Source of the DNA: an uncultured Lachnospiraceae bacterium
GTDB lineage: Bacteria > Bacillota > Clostridia > Lachnospirales > Lachnospiraceae
Assembly (NCBI GenBank): GCA_947177165.1
Contig: CAMWTP010000039.1
Location: forward strand, 1 to 53,023
Reading direction: 5' to 3'
Length of the DNA: 53,023 bases
The notes under the pieces were generated by a model. It ran no database searches. It was not told where the DNA came from and worked only from the letters and a program-made list of their open reading frames with translations. The stretch's first letter is position 1. Each line of letters begins with the position of its first letter. Below, in pieces: positions 1 through 7,218 of the stretch. The position numbers were made by a program, and so were the translations under genes.

Positions 1-72
1 AATATTAATTATCGTAATGATGATAGTATAAATAAAAATTTAAGCGTCAAAGCTGAAGAAATACGCATCCGC

Positions 73-101
73 TTGTCAGACATCACGCTTTTTGGTATAT
101 T
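73..101 (+). promoter_or_regulatory. sigma-A type promoter of the MATE gene leader
   Basis: TTGTCA (73-78) and TATATT (96-101) are separated by exactly 17 bp, close to the housekeeping consensus. Transcription would begin near 108, giving a leader of about 130 nt before the MATE start codon. The leader holds a short ORF and competing hairpins. Confidence 0.7.
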
Positions 102-133
102 ATAAGAATATCAATACGAATGGAGTGATCGAA

Positions 134-172
134 ATGGCTCATGCGCATGTTCTCAGCCTATTGGGAGAATAG
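134..172 (+). CDS. putative 12-residue leader peptide of the MATE gene
   Basis: An ATG at 134 follows a GGAGTG ribosome binding site by 6 nt and encodes MAHAHVLSLLGE before TAG at 170-172. The last codons overlap both arms of a 10-bp hairpin (153-162 with 168-177) and the 5' arm of a terminator (164-171). A translated uORF woven into competing hairpins is the layout of known leader-peptide attenuators of antibiotic-resistance genes. That it is translated and senses a drug is inference; the peptide itself is not one I recognise. Confidence 0.5.
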   Translation: MAHAHVLSLLGE

Positions 173-198
173 GCTGAACAGACATATTCTCCTTTTTT
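153..198 (+). promoter_or_regulatory. transcription attenuator (competing hairpins, intrinsic terminator)
   Basis: Two mutually exclusive stems are visible. Stem 1 pairs 153-162 with 168-177 (10 bp, loop GGGAG). Stem 2 pairs 164-171 with 185-192 (8 bp, GGAGAATA with TATTCTCC) and is followed at once by six T (193-198), a textbook Rho-independent terminator. Both use bases 168-171, so stem 1 works against the terminator. The leader ORF crosses stem 1 and stops inside the shared segment, so ribosome position could decide between them. The direction of control is not clear from sequence alone. Confidence 0.65.
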
Positions 199-236
199 AA
201 CCTATTGTCAAATATTTTAAGAAAGCGAGAATACAA

Positions 237-1598
237 ATGAATCTTAAAAAGAATATAACGAAATATCGAAGTATCCATCAAATAGCGTATCCGGTTCTGC
301 TGAATTACCTGTTGTCCAGTGTATTTGAACTGCTGGACAAGGCCATTGTCGGACATTACTCCGTGCAGGGATTTGCGGTTGTGGGCGCTGCCGCTTCTTT
401 CACGTTCGCCGTGACAGGTGCACTGGGAATTTTATCGGCAGCTTTCAACATTGTTGCTGCGGAAGAAAAAGGCAGAAAGAACGAGAAGGGATTTGAGACC
501 GCCTTTCTCGTAAGTAAATTTTTCGCCCTTCTGACTGGCATCTGTTTCTTCGTCCTAAGCCTTCTGTGCGGACGCATTTTCTTTCAGAAAGTGTACGGCA
601 TTCAGGGCGATGACCTGTCAGAATTGCTGTCCTATTTCTACCCGGCATCGTTTACCGTCGTCCAGAATATGCTGACTTTTCAATATTCTGCGTACTTCCG
701 AAACTGTCTGAACACAAAAATAACGCTGTACAGCACCATCGTCTCGACAGGAATCAATCTGTTTTTTGATTTTTCACTCGTATATGGTTTTTTCGGACTG
801 CCGCAGCTTGGAACCGCGGGGGCAGCATGGGGAAGCGTAATTGGACTGGCAGCAGGACTGATTGTTTATCAGCTTGCGTATTGGAAAAAACATTCCGCAC
901 AGTATGCTTGTTATATTGTGACATTTTTCCATTCCAAAAAACGGATATCAGAAACCACTTTGTTGGCAGCGAAATCTGTGACAGGAAAAATCCTGCGCTT
1001 ATACCCATCGCTATTCGGCCAGGAACTGCTGGAAAGTACGATCTTTGCATGTGTCATATCGGCTGTCATTGCAAGGCTTGGCACAGAGCAGATGGCAGTA
1101 TACAGTCTGCTTGATACGGTCGGAAGCATGATCGGACTCCCTGTATATGCTTACGCAGCAGCCACACAAACGTATGCGCTGCAAAGCCATTCCGCCAGGG
1201 AAATGTCTGCTGCCAAAGAATATCTGAAATGCGGAATACAGCTGACTTTCAGCATAATCGCTATGCTGTGTGTGCTTTGTGGCATTTTTAACAAACCATT
1301 GCTGCATTTGATTGTCGATGATCTGCACATTATTAGGGAAGCCCAAAAATTGCTGCTGCCGGTCTTCCTGCTCCAGCTTGTGAAAATACCTTATCAGATT
1401 CATATGAGCTGTCTGCAGGGCATTGGCAGGGAAAAATTTGTGCTGCTCTGTACTGCCATCGGGACGATCTGTGCAAGCGGCAGCGTCATCATTGCAGGAC
1501 ATATCGCTGGCCTGACCGGACTTTACATTGTCATGGTCATGGAACTTGTAATACTTGGGATTTGTTATTCCATTTCGTTAAGAACTGTAAATAACTAA
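237..1598 (+). CDS. MATE family multidrug/Na+ antiporter-type efflux transporter
   Basis: A 453-residue protein with about twelve hydrophobic segments in two halves, the usual size and layout of MATE exporters. The N-terminal region (HQIAYPVLLNYLLSSVFELL, about residues 15-34) and the segment TAGAAWGSVIGL near residue 195 are typical of the family. MATE proteins export cationic drugs or metabolites in exchange for Na+ or H+; the substrate cannot be read from the sequence. It is one of the few plus-strand genes and stands alone behind its own promoter and attenuator, with a terminator after it at 1645-1680. This suggests an independently regulated, possibly drug-inducible exporter. Confidence 0.9.
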   Translation: MNLKKNITKYRSIHQIAYPVLLNYLLSSVFELLDKAIVGHYSVQGFAVVGAAASFTFAVTGALGILSAAFNIVAAEEKGRKNEKGFETAFLVSKFFALLTGICFFVLSLLCGRIFFQKVYGIQGDDLSELLSYFYPASFTVVQNMLTFQYSAYFRNCLNTKITLYSTIVSTGINLFFDFSLVYGFFGLPQLGTAGAAWGSVIGLAAGLIVYQLAYWKKHSAQYACYIVTFFHSKKRISETTLLAAKSVTGKILRLYPSLFGQELLESTIFACVISAVIARLGTEQMAVYSLLDTVGSMIGLPVYAYAAATQTYALQSHSAREMSAAKEYLKCGIQLTFSIIAMLCVLCGIFNKPLLHLIVDDLHIIREAQKLLLPVFLLQLVKIPYQIHMSCLQGIGREKFVLLCTAIGTICASGSVIIAGHIAGLTGLYIVMVMELVILGICYSISLRTVNN

Positions 1599-1644
1599 CA
1601 TCACCAGATTACGCAGGATATGTCTTCGAGTGTAAAACTGTAAA

Positions 1645-1680
1645 AGGAACCCACTGGCTGAATACAGTCAATGGGTTCTT
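1645..1680. terminator. hairpin terminator between convergent genes
   Basis: GGAACCCACTGGCTG and CAGTCAATGGGTTC form a stem of about 14 bp with one mismatch and a GU pair and a four-base loop (AATA). It is flanked by A-rich sequence on the left and a short T/C tract on the right. It lies between the MATE gene and the convergent AAA-ATPase gene and could serve both. Confidence 0.6.
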
Positions 1681-1717
1681 CCTATCAAAAAACAAATATC
1701 TAAGCCAATATTCTCTC

Positions 1718-3304
1718 CTACACAACCGCCTCCACGATCGTCTTACCGCCGGCCTGAATTTCTTTCACACCGATCTCTTTCTTCTGGTTAAAGTTAAAGC
1801 TGAGCATATATCCTTTATCTTTATTATAATATTCGAGATACTCCAGAAGCTGCTTCTCCCCCCGCTCATTATACTCACTTCCATGCCAGATTTTCAGCTC
1901 CACGATAAACTGCTCGCCAAGGTAATCCACAATCACATCTGTGCGTCTTGCATCCCTCGTCTGCGCCTCTATATAATAGTTGCCTGTCCCATTTATAATG
2001 GGTTTTAAGTACAGCAGGAAAAATTTGCGACCGTATTTTTCGATGAAATATTCCTCTTTTTCACTGCTGATCTCGTGAAAGTATTCAACAAATTTTTTCA
2101 GAACCAGATCCATATCAAGCCTGCCGTTTTTGATAAAACCTATCCTGTCACTGTCGCCTTTCAGGTACACCTCGCTTTTGCCGGCTTCCTCGGTCATAAA
2201 TAAATTTAATAAGTACATCTCAAAAATGCGGTTTGCAATCGCCACCTGTCCGTTTCTTTCCGTCAGAAACCCAAACATCAGCCCCATGCTGACTGCCTTC
2301 TCATCAGGGCTAAATGGTATTTTCATTCCCTGATAAATGATATTTTCCAGCATAATTCTCAGTTCTTCATATAAGTCTAACTGCCGCACCATACTCTCAA
2401 ACAGCGGTGTACTCTTCTTAAGCATATTTTTTACGGCCTCCGCCACACCGTCCCTGGTCCATGCCTTTTGAGAACTTTCAAATTTTTCCTGTCCTGATAA
2501 GTCCTCGTCAATATATTTGCAGATTGTCGATACCAACACCGGATACCCTGACGTATAGGCGTAGATTTCTTCTGCAACTGTATGGATATCCATTCCGGTC
2601 TGGTTGTCTGCCTCATATTCCCCCAGCATTGCAGCAATTTGTTCTGCTGAAAAACTCATGTTGATCTTAAAATCAGCCGCAATATTCCACGGACTGTTGT
2701 ATTGGTGCTCTGACTCAGGACGCAGCTTTAATTTGAGGTTCTTGATACTGTAAACGCCTGCAAGAATGACAGAGTGAAAAATCGGCATCTTATCCCGCTT
2801 TAAGTAATATCCCCTCAGCTGTGCCAGAAAATCAACAAAAACCTGATTGTTAGACGCACTGTCAACCTCGTCGATCATGAGCACGATTGGCCGTGTGCTG
2901 TTTTTGCACATTCTGCTCAGACGCATAAACAAATCCTTCAGGCTGTTGCCGTCTCTGCTCACAATCTCTGTCAGCGGCTCCATCAGTTCTTCCTGGTCAC
3001 TCAGTCCATTGATCTCAAGCGTCTCTATCAGCACATTTGCAAACGCATGCGCAAACGTCGGTGCATCCGCAAAATCCTCTGTTCCCATCTGCTGAAAGTC
3101 CAGTGACAGCACAATATAGTCATCTTTTAGATAATCCTCCAATGCGGCAAGCGTCGTCGTTTTCCCATACTGCCTGCCCCTGTTGATGACGAAATATTTT
3201 TTGCGGTCAACCAATGTATTTTTTATATAAGCCATCCTGTCCTCAAGCCTCACAATATAGTGCTCTTCCGGTTTGCACACTCCCTCTGTGTTAAAGTATC
3301 TCAT
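1718..3304 (-). CDS. AAA-ATPase-like / PD-(D/E)XK nuclease fusion protein
   Basis: A 528-residue protein. The N-terminal P-loop is NRGRQYGKTT (residues 41-50) and Walker B is IVLMIDEVDS (140-149), as in the AAA-ATPase-like proteins abundant in gut anaerobes. The C-terminal domain shows a PD-(D/E)XK nuclease pattern, with TDVIVDY around D456 and IVELK with E469 and K471. The two domains together suggest an ATP-driven DNA-acting enzyme; selfish or defensive roles have been suggested but no function is established. The start has a GGAGG site 8 nt upstream and a good promoter at 3336-3364. A decayed relative of the C-terminal domain lies immediately upstream (3359-3570). Confidence 0.8.
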   Translation of the reverse strand: MRYFNTEGVCKPEEHYIVRLEDRMAYIKNTLVDRKKYFVINRGRQYGKTTTLAALEDYLKDDYIVLSLDFQQMGTEDFADAPTFAHAFANVLIETLEINGLSDQEELMEPLTEIVSRDGNSLKDLFMRLSRMCKNSTRPIVLMIDEVDSASNNQVFVDFLAQLRGYYLKRDKMPIFHSVILAGVYSIKNLKLKLRPESEHQYNSPWNIAADFKINMSFSAEQIAAMLGEYEADNQTGMDIHTVAEEIYAYTSGYPVLVSTICKYIDEDLSGQEKFESSQKAWTRDGVAEAVKNMLKKSTPLFESMVRQLDLYEELRIMLENIIYQGMKIPFSPDEKAVSMGLMFGFLTERNGQVAIANRIFEMYLLNLFMTEEAGKSEVYLKGDSDRIGFIKNGRLDMDLVLKKFVEYFHEISSEKEEYFIEKYGRKFFLLYLKPIINGTGNYYIEAQTRDARRTDVIVDYLGEQFIVELKIWHGSEYNERGEKQLLEYLEYYNKDKGYMLSFNFNQKKEIGVKEIQAGGKTIVEAVV

Positions 3305-3335
3305 ATCATTCGCCTCCGCTTCGCTTTTTATATAT

Positions 3336-3364
3336 ACTATACACGACTTTTCCTCATTTCACAA
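3336..3364 (-). promoter_or_regulatory. promoter of the AAA-ATPase/nuclease gene
   Basis: Read on the minus strand, TTGTGA (3359-3364) and TATAGT (3336-3341) are 17 bp apart. The gene start follows 32 bp downstream with a GGAGG ribosome binding site. The -35 box overlaps the end of the adjacent pseudogene remnant. Confidence 0.5.
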
Positions 3365-3570
3365 CCCAAAAAAATATGCACAATTCCCCTCGACAACATC
3401 ATTTCTGGTAACATGCAATCCCATACTGGTAAATTGCATACCATCCCTGACAAACACTTCTTCATATTTTTTATCCTGAATCTGTTTCAATGCTTCGCTG
3501 CACGCAGTTTCAAATGCGGCATTCTCCGCATTCATTTTCCCTTTTCGTGCCCTAAAACCGAATATATATT
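3359..3570 (-). pseudogene. C-terminal remnant of a second AAA-ATPase/PD-(D/E)XK protein
   Basis: The reading frame gives RARKGKMNAENAAF, then ETACSEALKQIQDKKYEEV, which matches from memory the conserved C-terminal tail of AAA-ATPase proteins carrying the DUF1703-type nuclease domain. The family normally continues with a YGIACYKK-like motif. Here that motif (YGIACYQK) appears in a different frame and is followed directly by TGA, so the tail is frameshifted and stopped. Everything N-terminal to it is missing. The homology begins within about 15 bp of the histidine kinase stop codon, so this debris was joined to the kinase's 3' end. It belongs to a different subfamily from the intact protein at 1718-3304. 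Confidence 0.65.
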
Positions 3571-4475
3571 CGCAGCATTCCCTCCTCGTACTGCACCGCG
3601 ATTGTTCCATTCATCTGCTCTGTAAGCTCCTTGGCAATTGAAAGCCCCAGCCCGGTTGAATTCGCAGCAGTTTCCACAGTATAATAGCGGTCGCACAGCT
3701 GCATGACCTGCAGTTCATCCAGCGCAGCCGCATGGTTGGCAAACACAATCTCCCCCTGCTCTGACAATGCGATTTCCAAGTCGCCATCGCTGTATTTCAG
3801 AACATTGCTGAGGATATTTCCAAAGATGCGGGATAACGCATTTTTGTTCAGCCTGCGAACCACTTTTGCCTCTGGCATTGCGATGTATGGCGTGATCTGG
3901 TGTTTTTTCAGGGCGGCATAATATGCTGAAACGCTTTCCTCCAACGCACTGTTTAGTGAAATCTCTTCATACAGACCCTCTCTATGCGAAACCTCCTCAC
4001 ACGAAGCCTCCCTGCTCCCACGCACCATGGAGACCGCCGCCGAGTACCCAAACAATTCCTCCGTCAGCAGCCTCAACGCCTCAACGCGCTCCTCTATAAT
4101 GTCCAGATAACGCCCGGCATCCGGTGTCTGCTCTGTCTGCCTGAGCAGATCAAGATAACCACAGATTGCAGTCAGCGGCGTGCGCAGATCATGGGAAATG
4201 CTGGTGACTGCGTCCATAACTTCCATGTTTCCCTGCTGATAGCGCAGCCGCTCCCTGCGCAGTTTTCGCAGCTGTGCGTTGATATCTGCTGCCAGACTGC
4301 GCATATAACGGTCACGACTGGAGATATCGATCAAGATGTTGGTTTCTGTGGTAAGCCGGTCCGCAAAAGCTGTGGAAATCTCCCGTGCGGCCTTTCGCAT
4401 AAGAACTATTTTTAACCCTAATACCGCGACGACAATCAAAAGAATACCCGTCAAACCCAACATCCATATCTCCAT
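3552..4475 (-). CDS. sensor histidine kinase
   Basis: A 307-residue membrane kinase. One transmembrane segment spans about residues 8-27, followed by a coiled linker, the H-box SISHDLRTPLTA with phospho-acceptor His95, an N-box around NILSNVLKYSDG, and a G-box TGLGLSIAKELTEQ near the C-terminus. There is almost no extracellular loop, as in the intramembrane-sensing kinases associated with peptide-antibiotic ABC transporters. The ATG at 4475 was chosen over the upstream TTG because GGGGAG lies 6 nt before it. It is last in the ATPase-permease-kinase operon, and its likely partner is the regulator at 6511-7176. The 3' end runs into pseudogene debris. Confidence 0.88.
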   Translation of the reverse strand: MEIWMLGLTGILLIVVAVLGLKIVLMRKAAREISTAFADRLTTETNILIDISSRDRYMRSLAADINAQLRKLRRERLRYQQGNMEVMDAVTSISHDLRTPLTAICGYLDLLRQTEQTPDAGRYLDIIEERVEALRLLTEELFGYSAAVSMVRGSREASCEEVSHREGLYEEISLNSALEESVSAYYAALKKHQITPYIAMPEAKVVRRLNKNALSRIFGNILSNVLKYSDGDLEIALSEQGEIVFANHAAALDELQVMQLCDRYYTVETAANSTGLGLSIAKELTEQMNGTIAVQYEEGMLRIYIRF

Positions 4476-4517
4476 ACAATCTCCCCACCCTTCCAATATG
4501 TGAATTTCTACAGCTCC

Positions 4518-5354
4518 TTACTTAATGTCCTCCTCACAAAAGAAAAAGATGCCAACCCCAGTCACTGCCACTGTTATGATACCAGAATACAGCGCCATCT
4601 GCCATAAATGGACCGCCACACCCTGCCAGAGCAATACTGTCTGATTTCCCGGTAAAAACTCATTTAAAAATTCATATACGACACGCTTGGTTCCGCTTAT
4701 ATAATTGGGGTTGATCCATGCCTCCGATTCCTCAATATTTCCAGCAGCATCGATATAAGTATAGGCATCATAGATCTCCGGCTCACTAATTCTTGCATTG
4801 AGATAGGCGCCGCCGAAAATCATGAAAACAATTCCTAACGTGCACACCACCGCCGCCACTGCCTTGTTCTGACTTAACATGGCAGCCAGGGTATAGAGTG
4901 CTGTCACCGCAGCGCACAGTACAAAAGCGCACCCCGTATACCCCAATATCATACCGAGTCCGCATTGGAAAAAGCCAAGCAATGGAATCCCGACACAAAG
5001 ATTCGCGGCGAAAAAAACGAGACACATGACGCATTCCGCCACAAAGCAGACGATCAGATTCGACAGATAAATATCTGCTCTTCTATGTCCAATAATAACC
5101 TTATTGCGAATCGTCCCGTCGCTGTATTCTGTTCCGATAAACAGACTGCAGAAAGCCGCGCCAAAAATCACAATCAGCGGAATATAGTTTGTGAACGAAT
5201 TTTCCAAAGGTATCACGTAATCTGTGTACCGCTGCATACTATGATAAGAACTGACAGGCTGAATCACCCCAATCGCAGCCATCACCAGCAGTATCACCCA
5301 AAAGCAGACATCGTGTTTCAGGCGTACAAAGTTTGCATACAATAATTTACTCAT
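4518..5354 (-). CDS. ABC transporter permease, bacitracin/lantibiotic-immunity type
   Basis: A 278-residue integral membrane protein with about six hydrophobic segments, the size of ABC-2 type permeases of the BcrB/lantibiotic immunity group. The segment FCSLFIGTEYSDGTIRNKVI, about 60 residues in, is characteristic of that group. The ATG at 5354 has GGAGGTGAC upstream and overlaps the ATPase gene end by 8 nt (ATGAGTAA), so translation is probably coupled. With the ATPase it would move a hydrophobic peptide or lipid across or out of the membrane. Confidence 0.85.
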   Translation of the reverse strand: MSKLLYANFVRLKHDVCFWVILLVMAAIGVIQPVSSYHSMQRYTDYVIPLENSFTNYIPLIVIFGAAFCSLFIGTEYSDGTIRNKVIIGHRRADIYLSNLIVCFVAECVMCLVFFAANLCVGIPLLGFFQCGLGMILGYTGCAFVLCAAVTALYTLAAMLSQNKAVAAVVCTLGIVFMIFGGAYLNARISEPEIYDAYTYIDAAGNIEESEAWINPNYISGTKRVVYEFLNEFLPGNQTVLLWQGVAVHLWQMALYSGIITVAVTGVGIFFFCEEDIK

Positions 5355-6264
5355 GGCTGTCACCTCCTCCGACCAGACTGACATAGTAGCTCTCGAGACT
5401 CTCGTCGCACTCATGGATGGACAGCACTTCGCAGCCCTCATTTGCAAGCGCCATGATCAATTTCGTAATGGGCACGTTCCCATAAACATCTGCCATAGAT
5501 TCCGAGAGAATGCGGTATTCCAGCTGCATACGGTCTGCCGCCTGCACAAAGAATTTTACATTGGAAACCTCCACGCGCACACATTTCCGGCACGCCGCCT
5601 CCAGCTCCTCCGCACTGATTTCCTTCACGATGTGACCTCTGTCAATAAAACCGTAATGTGTCGCAAGGCGGGAAAGTTCATCTAAGATATGGCTTGAAAT
5701 CAGCACTGTGATGCCGCGTTCCCTGTTTAACCTGAGAATCAGCTCGCGCATCTCGATAATCCCCTGCGGATCAAGCCCGTTGACCGGTTGGTCCAGCACC
5801 AGAAAATCCGGGTCCCCGCAGAGCGCAATGGCAATTCCAAGCCGCTGGCGCATACCGAGCGAAAAGTTTTTCGCCTTTTTCCTGCCTGTATCTCCGATTC
5901 CTGTCAATTCCAAAAGCTCTGGGATGCCTTCGTAAGACGGACGCCCTAAGATACAGTACTGTTCCTTCAGATTCTCCTCCGCTGTCATATTCAGGTAAAT
6001 CGATGGCGTTTCCACGACCGCCCCGATTCTGCGCTGTGCACTCCGGATTGATTTTTCCGTGTTTTTTGCCCCGTATAACACAAATTCGCCTGATGTAGGC
6101 TTTTGAAGCCCGCAGATCAGACGGATTAATGTGGTTTTCCCGGCGCCGTTTTTCCCGACAAAACCATAGACTGCCCCTTTGGGAACATGCATGTCGAGTC
6201 CGTTTAGCGCCTTGAAGTGCTTATAATGCTTACACAAGGCATTGGTGGTCAATACATACTCCAT
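5347..6264 (-). CDS. ABC transporter ATP-binding protein with a Gln at the catalytic-Glu position
   Basis: A 305-residue ATPase of the BcrA/lantibiotic exporter group. Walker A is GKNGAGKTT (37-45) and the signature is FSLGMRQ (134-140). The Walker B segment is FLVLDQP (154-160), so residue 159, normally the catalytic Glu after the Walker B Asp, is Gln (codon CAA read directly). The D-loop NGLDPQG is normal. In other ABC proteins this substitution slows or blocks ATP hydrolysis. No close Shine-Dalgarno precedes the ATG; a strong AAAGGAG lies about 60 nt upstream in a leader with a repeated 12-mer. It is co-transcribed with the permease and kinase. Confidence 0.9.
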   Translation of the reverse strand: MEYVLTTNALCKHYKHFKALNGLDMHVPKGAVYGFVGKNGAGKTTLIRLICGLQKPTSGEFVLYGAKNTEKSIRSAQRRIGAVVETPSIYLNMTAEENLKEQYCILGRPSYEGIPELLELTGIGDTGRKKAKNFSLGMRQRLGIAIALCGDPDFLVLDQPVNGLDPQGIIEMRELILRLNRERGITVLISSHILDELSRLATHYGFIDRGHIVKEISAEELEAACRKCVRVEVSNVKFFVQAADRMQLEYRILSESMADVYGNVPITKLIMALANEGCEVLSIHECDESLESYYVSLVGGGDSHE

Positions 6265-6279
6265 AATGTTACACTTGCA

Positions 6280-6313
6280 GCTGTTCAGAATTCTGTAAAA
6301 CGCTGTTCAGAAT
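6280..6313 (-). repeat. two direct copies of GCTGTTCAGAAT upstream of the ABC ATPase
   Basis: The 12-mer occurs at 6280-6291 and 6302-6313, 22 bp apart (about two helical turns), just before the ATPase start codon. The position inside the mRNA leader could mean a regulator site, a leader structure or a recent slip duplication. I cannot choose among these. Confidence 0.5.
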
Positions 6314-6473
6314 AGCTGCGACTCCTTTCTGTTAAAGTTTCGTATATCAGCATATTGGGGAAATTCTCACCATGCAGCGCCTGCCGCATTGCAGCCTGCA
6401 CAGCCTTCTTCCTGTGAAAAGACCTTTCCTTTCATAAGAATTATCCCTTACTCTCTGTATTCTACAGATACTT

Positions 6474-6495
6474 TGTTAAGAAACCTGTTAAGAAA
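6474..6495 (-). promoter_or_regulatory. candidate response-regulator binding site (direct repeat)
   Basis: TGTTAAGAAA occurs twice, at 6474-6483 and 6486-6495, with a 12-bp period. On the coding strand this is two TTAACA half-sites separated by 6 bp. Tandem half-sites about one helical turn apart are how OmpR-family regulators bind. They lie between the regulator gene and the ABC-kinase operon, about 210 bp before the ATPase start, where autoregulation would be expected. Confidence 0.5.
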
Positions 6496-6510
6496 AGTGT
6501 AAAGAATTTA

Positions 6511-7176
6511 TTAAGTTTCATACATTTTAAATCCAATGCCCCATACGGATTCGATATAGTCCTTTCCGCCAATATCCCGCAGCTTTTTGCGCAGATTGCT
6601 CATATGCACCCGCAGAGAGCTTTCCATGCAGTCCGGGGTGTCCTCGCTGATTTTTTCCAAAAGAAGTGTCTTTGTGATGACCTGCGTAGGATTCTGCAGC
6701 AGCAATTTTAAGATCGCATACTCCGTCTTCGTCAGACGTACCGCCTGTTCACACACATCTACACTGTGCGTGCCGGTATCCATGACAATATCCCCATATT
6801 CCAGTCTCATACCAGCACCAGCTGCTGCAGCATTCCGAAGCTGCACAGCAATGCGCGCAAGCAGTTCCTTCGTGTCAAACGGCTTGGTCACATAATCTGC
6901 AGCCCCGCCAAGCAGCAAGTCCACCTTATCCTCCACGCCCGCCTTTGCACTGACGACAATCACCGGAATACCGTTCAGCCGCGGCAGCAGCGCCTTGCCG
7001 TCCAATCCCGGCAGCATCAAGTCAAGCAGTACAAGATCCGGCCGAATTGACGACAGCACAAGGAGAGCTTCCGTCCCGGAATAGGCGCGCGCGACGCGAT
7101 AACCCTCCCTGGACAGAAGCTCCTCCAGCATATTTCCAATATTGATATCATCATCAACCACAAATATCGTTTTCAT
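6511..7176 (-). CDS. OmpR-family response regulator
   Basis: A 221-residue two-domain regulator. The receiver shows the acidic pocket VVDDD (6-10), phospho-acceptor Asp52 in LLDLMLPG and Lys98 in VTKPF. The C-terminal winged helix contains LTKTEYAILKLLLQNP and the wing ESVWGIGFKM. I chose the ATG at 7176 over the TTG two codons earlier, though its AGG site is weak. It follows the SulP gene by 42 nt and precedes the ABC transporter and kinase operon; a direct repeat downstream may be its target. The likely role is sensing and responding to a peptide antibiotic. Confidence 0.88.
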   Translation of the reverse strand: MKTIFVVDDDINIGNMLEELLSREGYRVARAYSGTEALLVLSSIRPDLVLLDLMLPGLDGKALLPRLNGIPVIVVSAKAGVEDKVDLLLGGAADYVTKPFDTKELLARIAVQLRNAAAAGAGMRLEYGDIVMDTGTHSVDVCEQAVRLTKTEYAILKLLLQNPTQVITKTLLLEKISEDTPDCMESSLRVHMSNLRKKLRDIGGKDYIESVWGIGFKMYET

Positions 7177-7218
7177 ATCCAAAACCTATTACAATGCATT
7201 TTTCAGACACGCTCCCAG

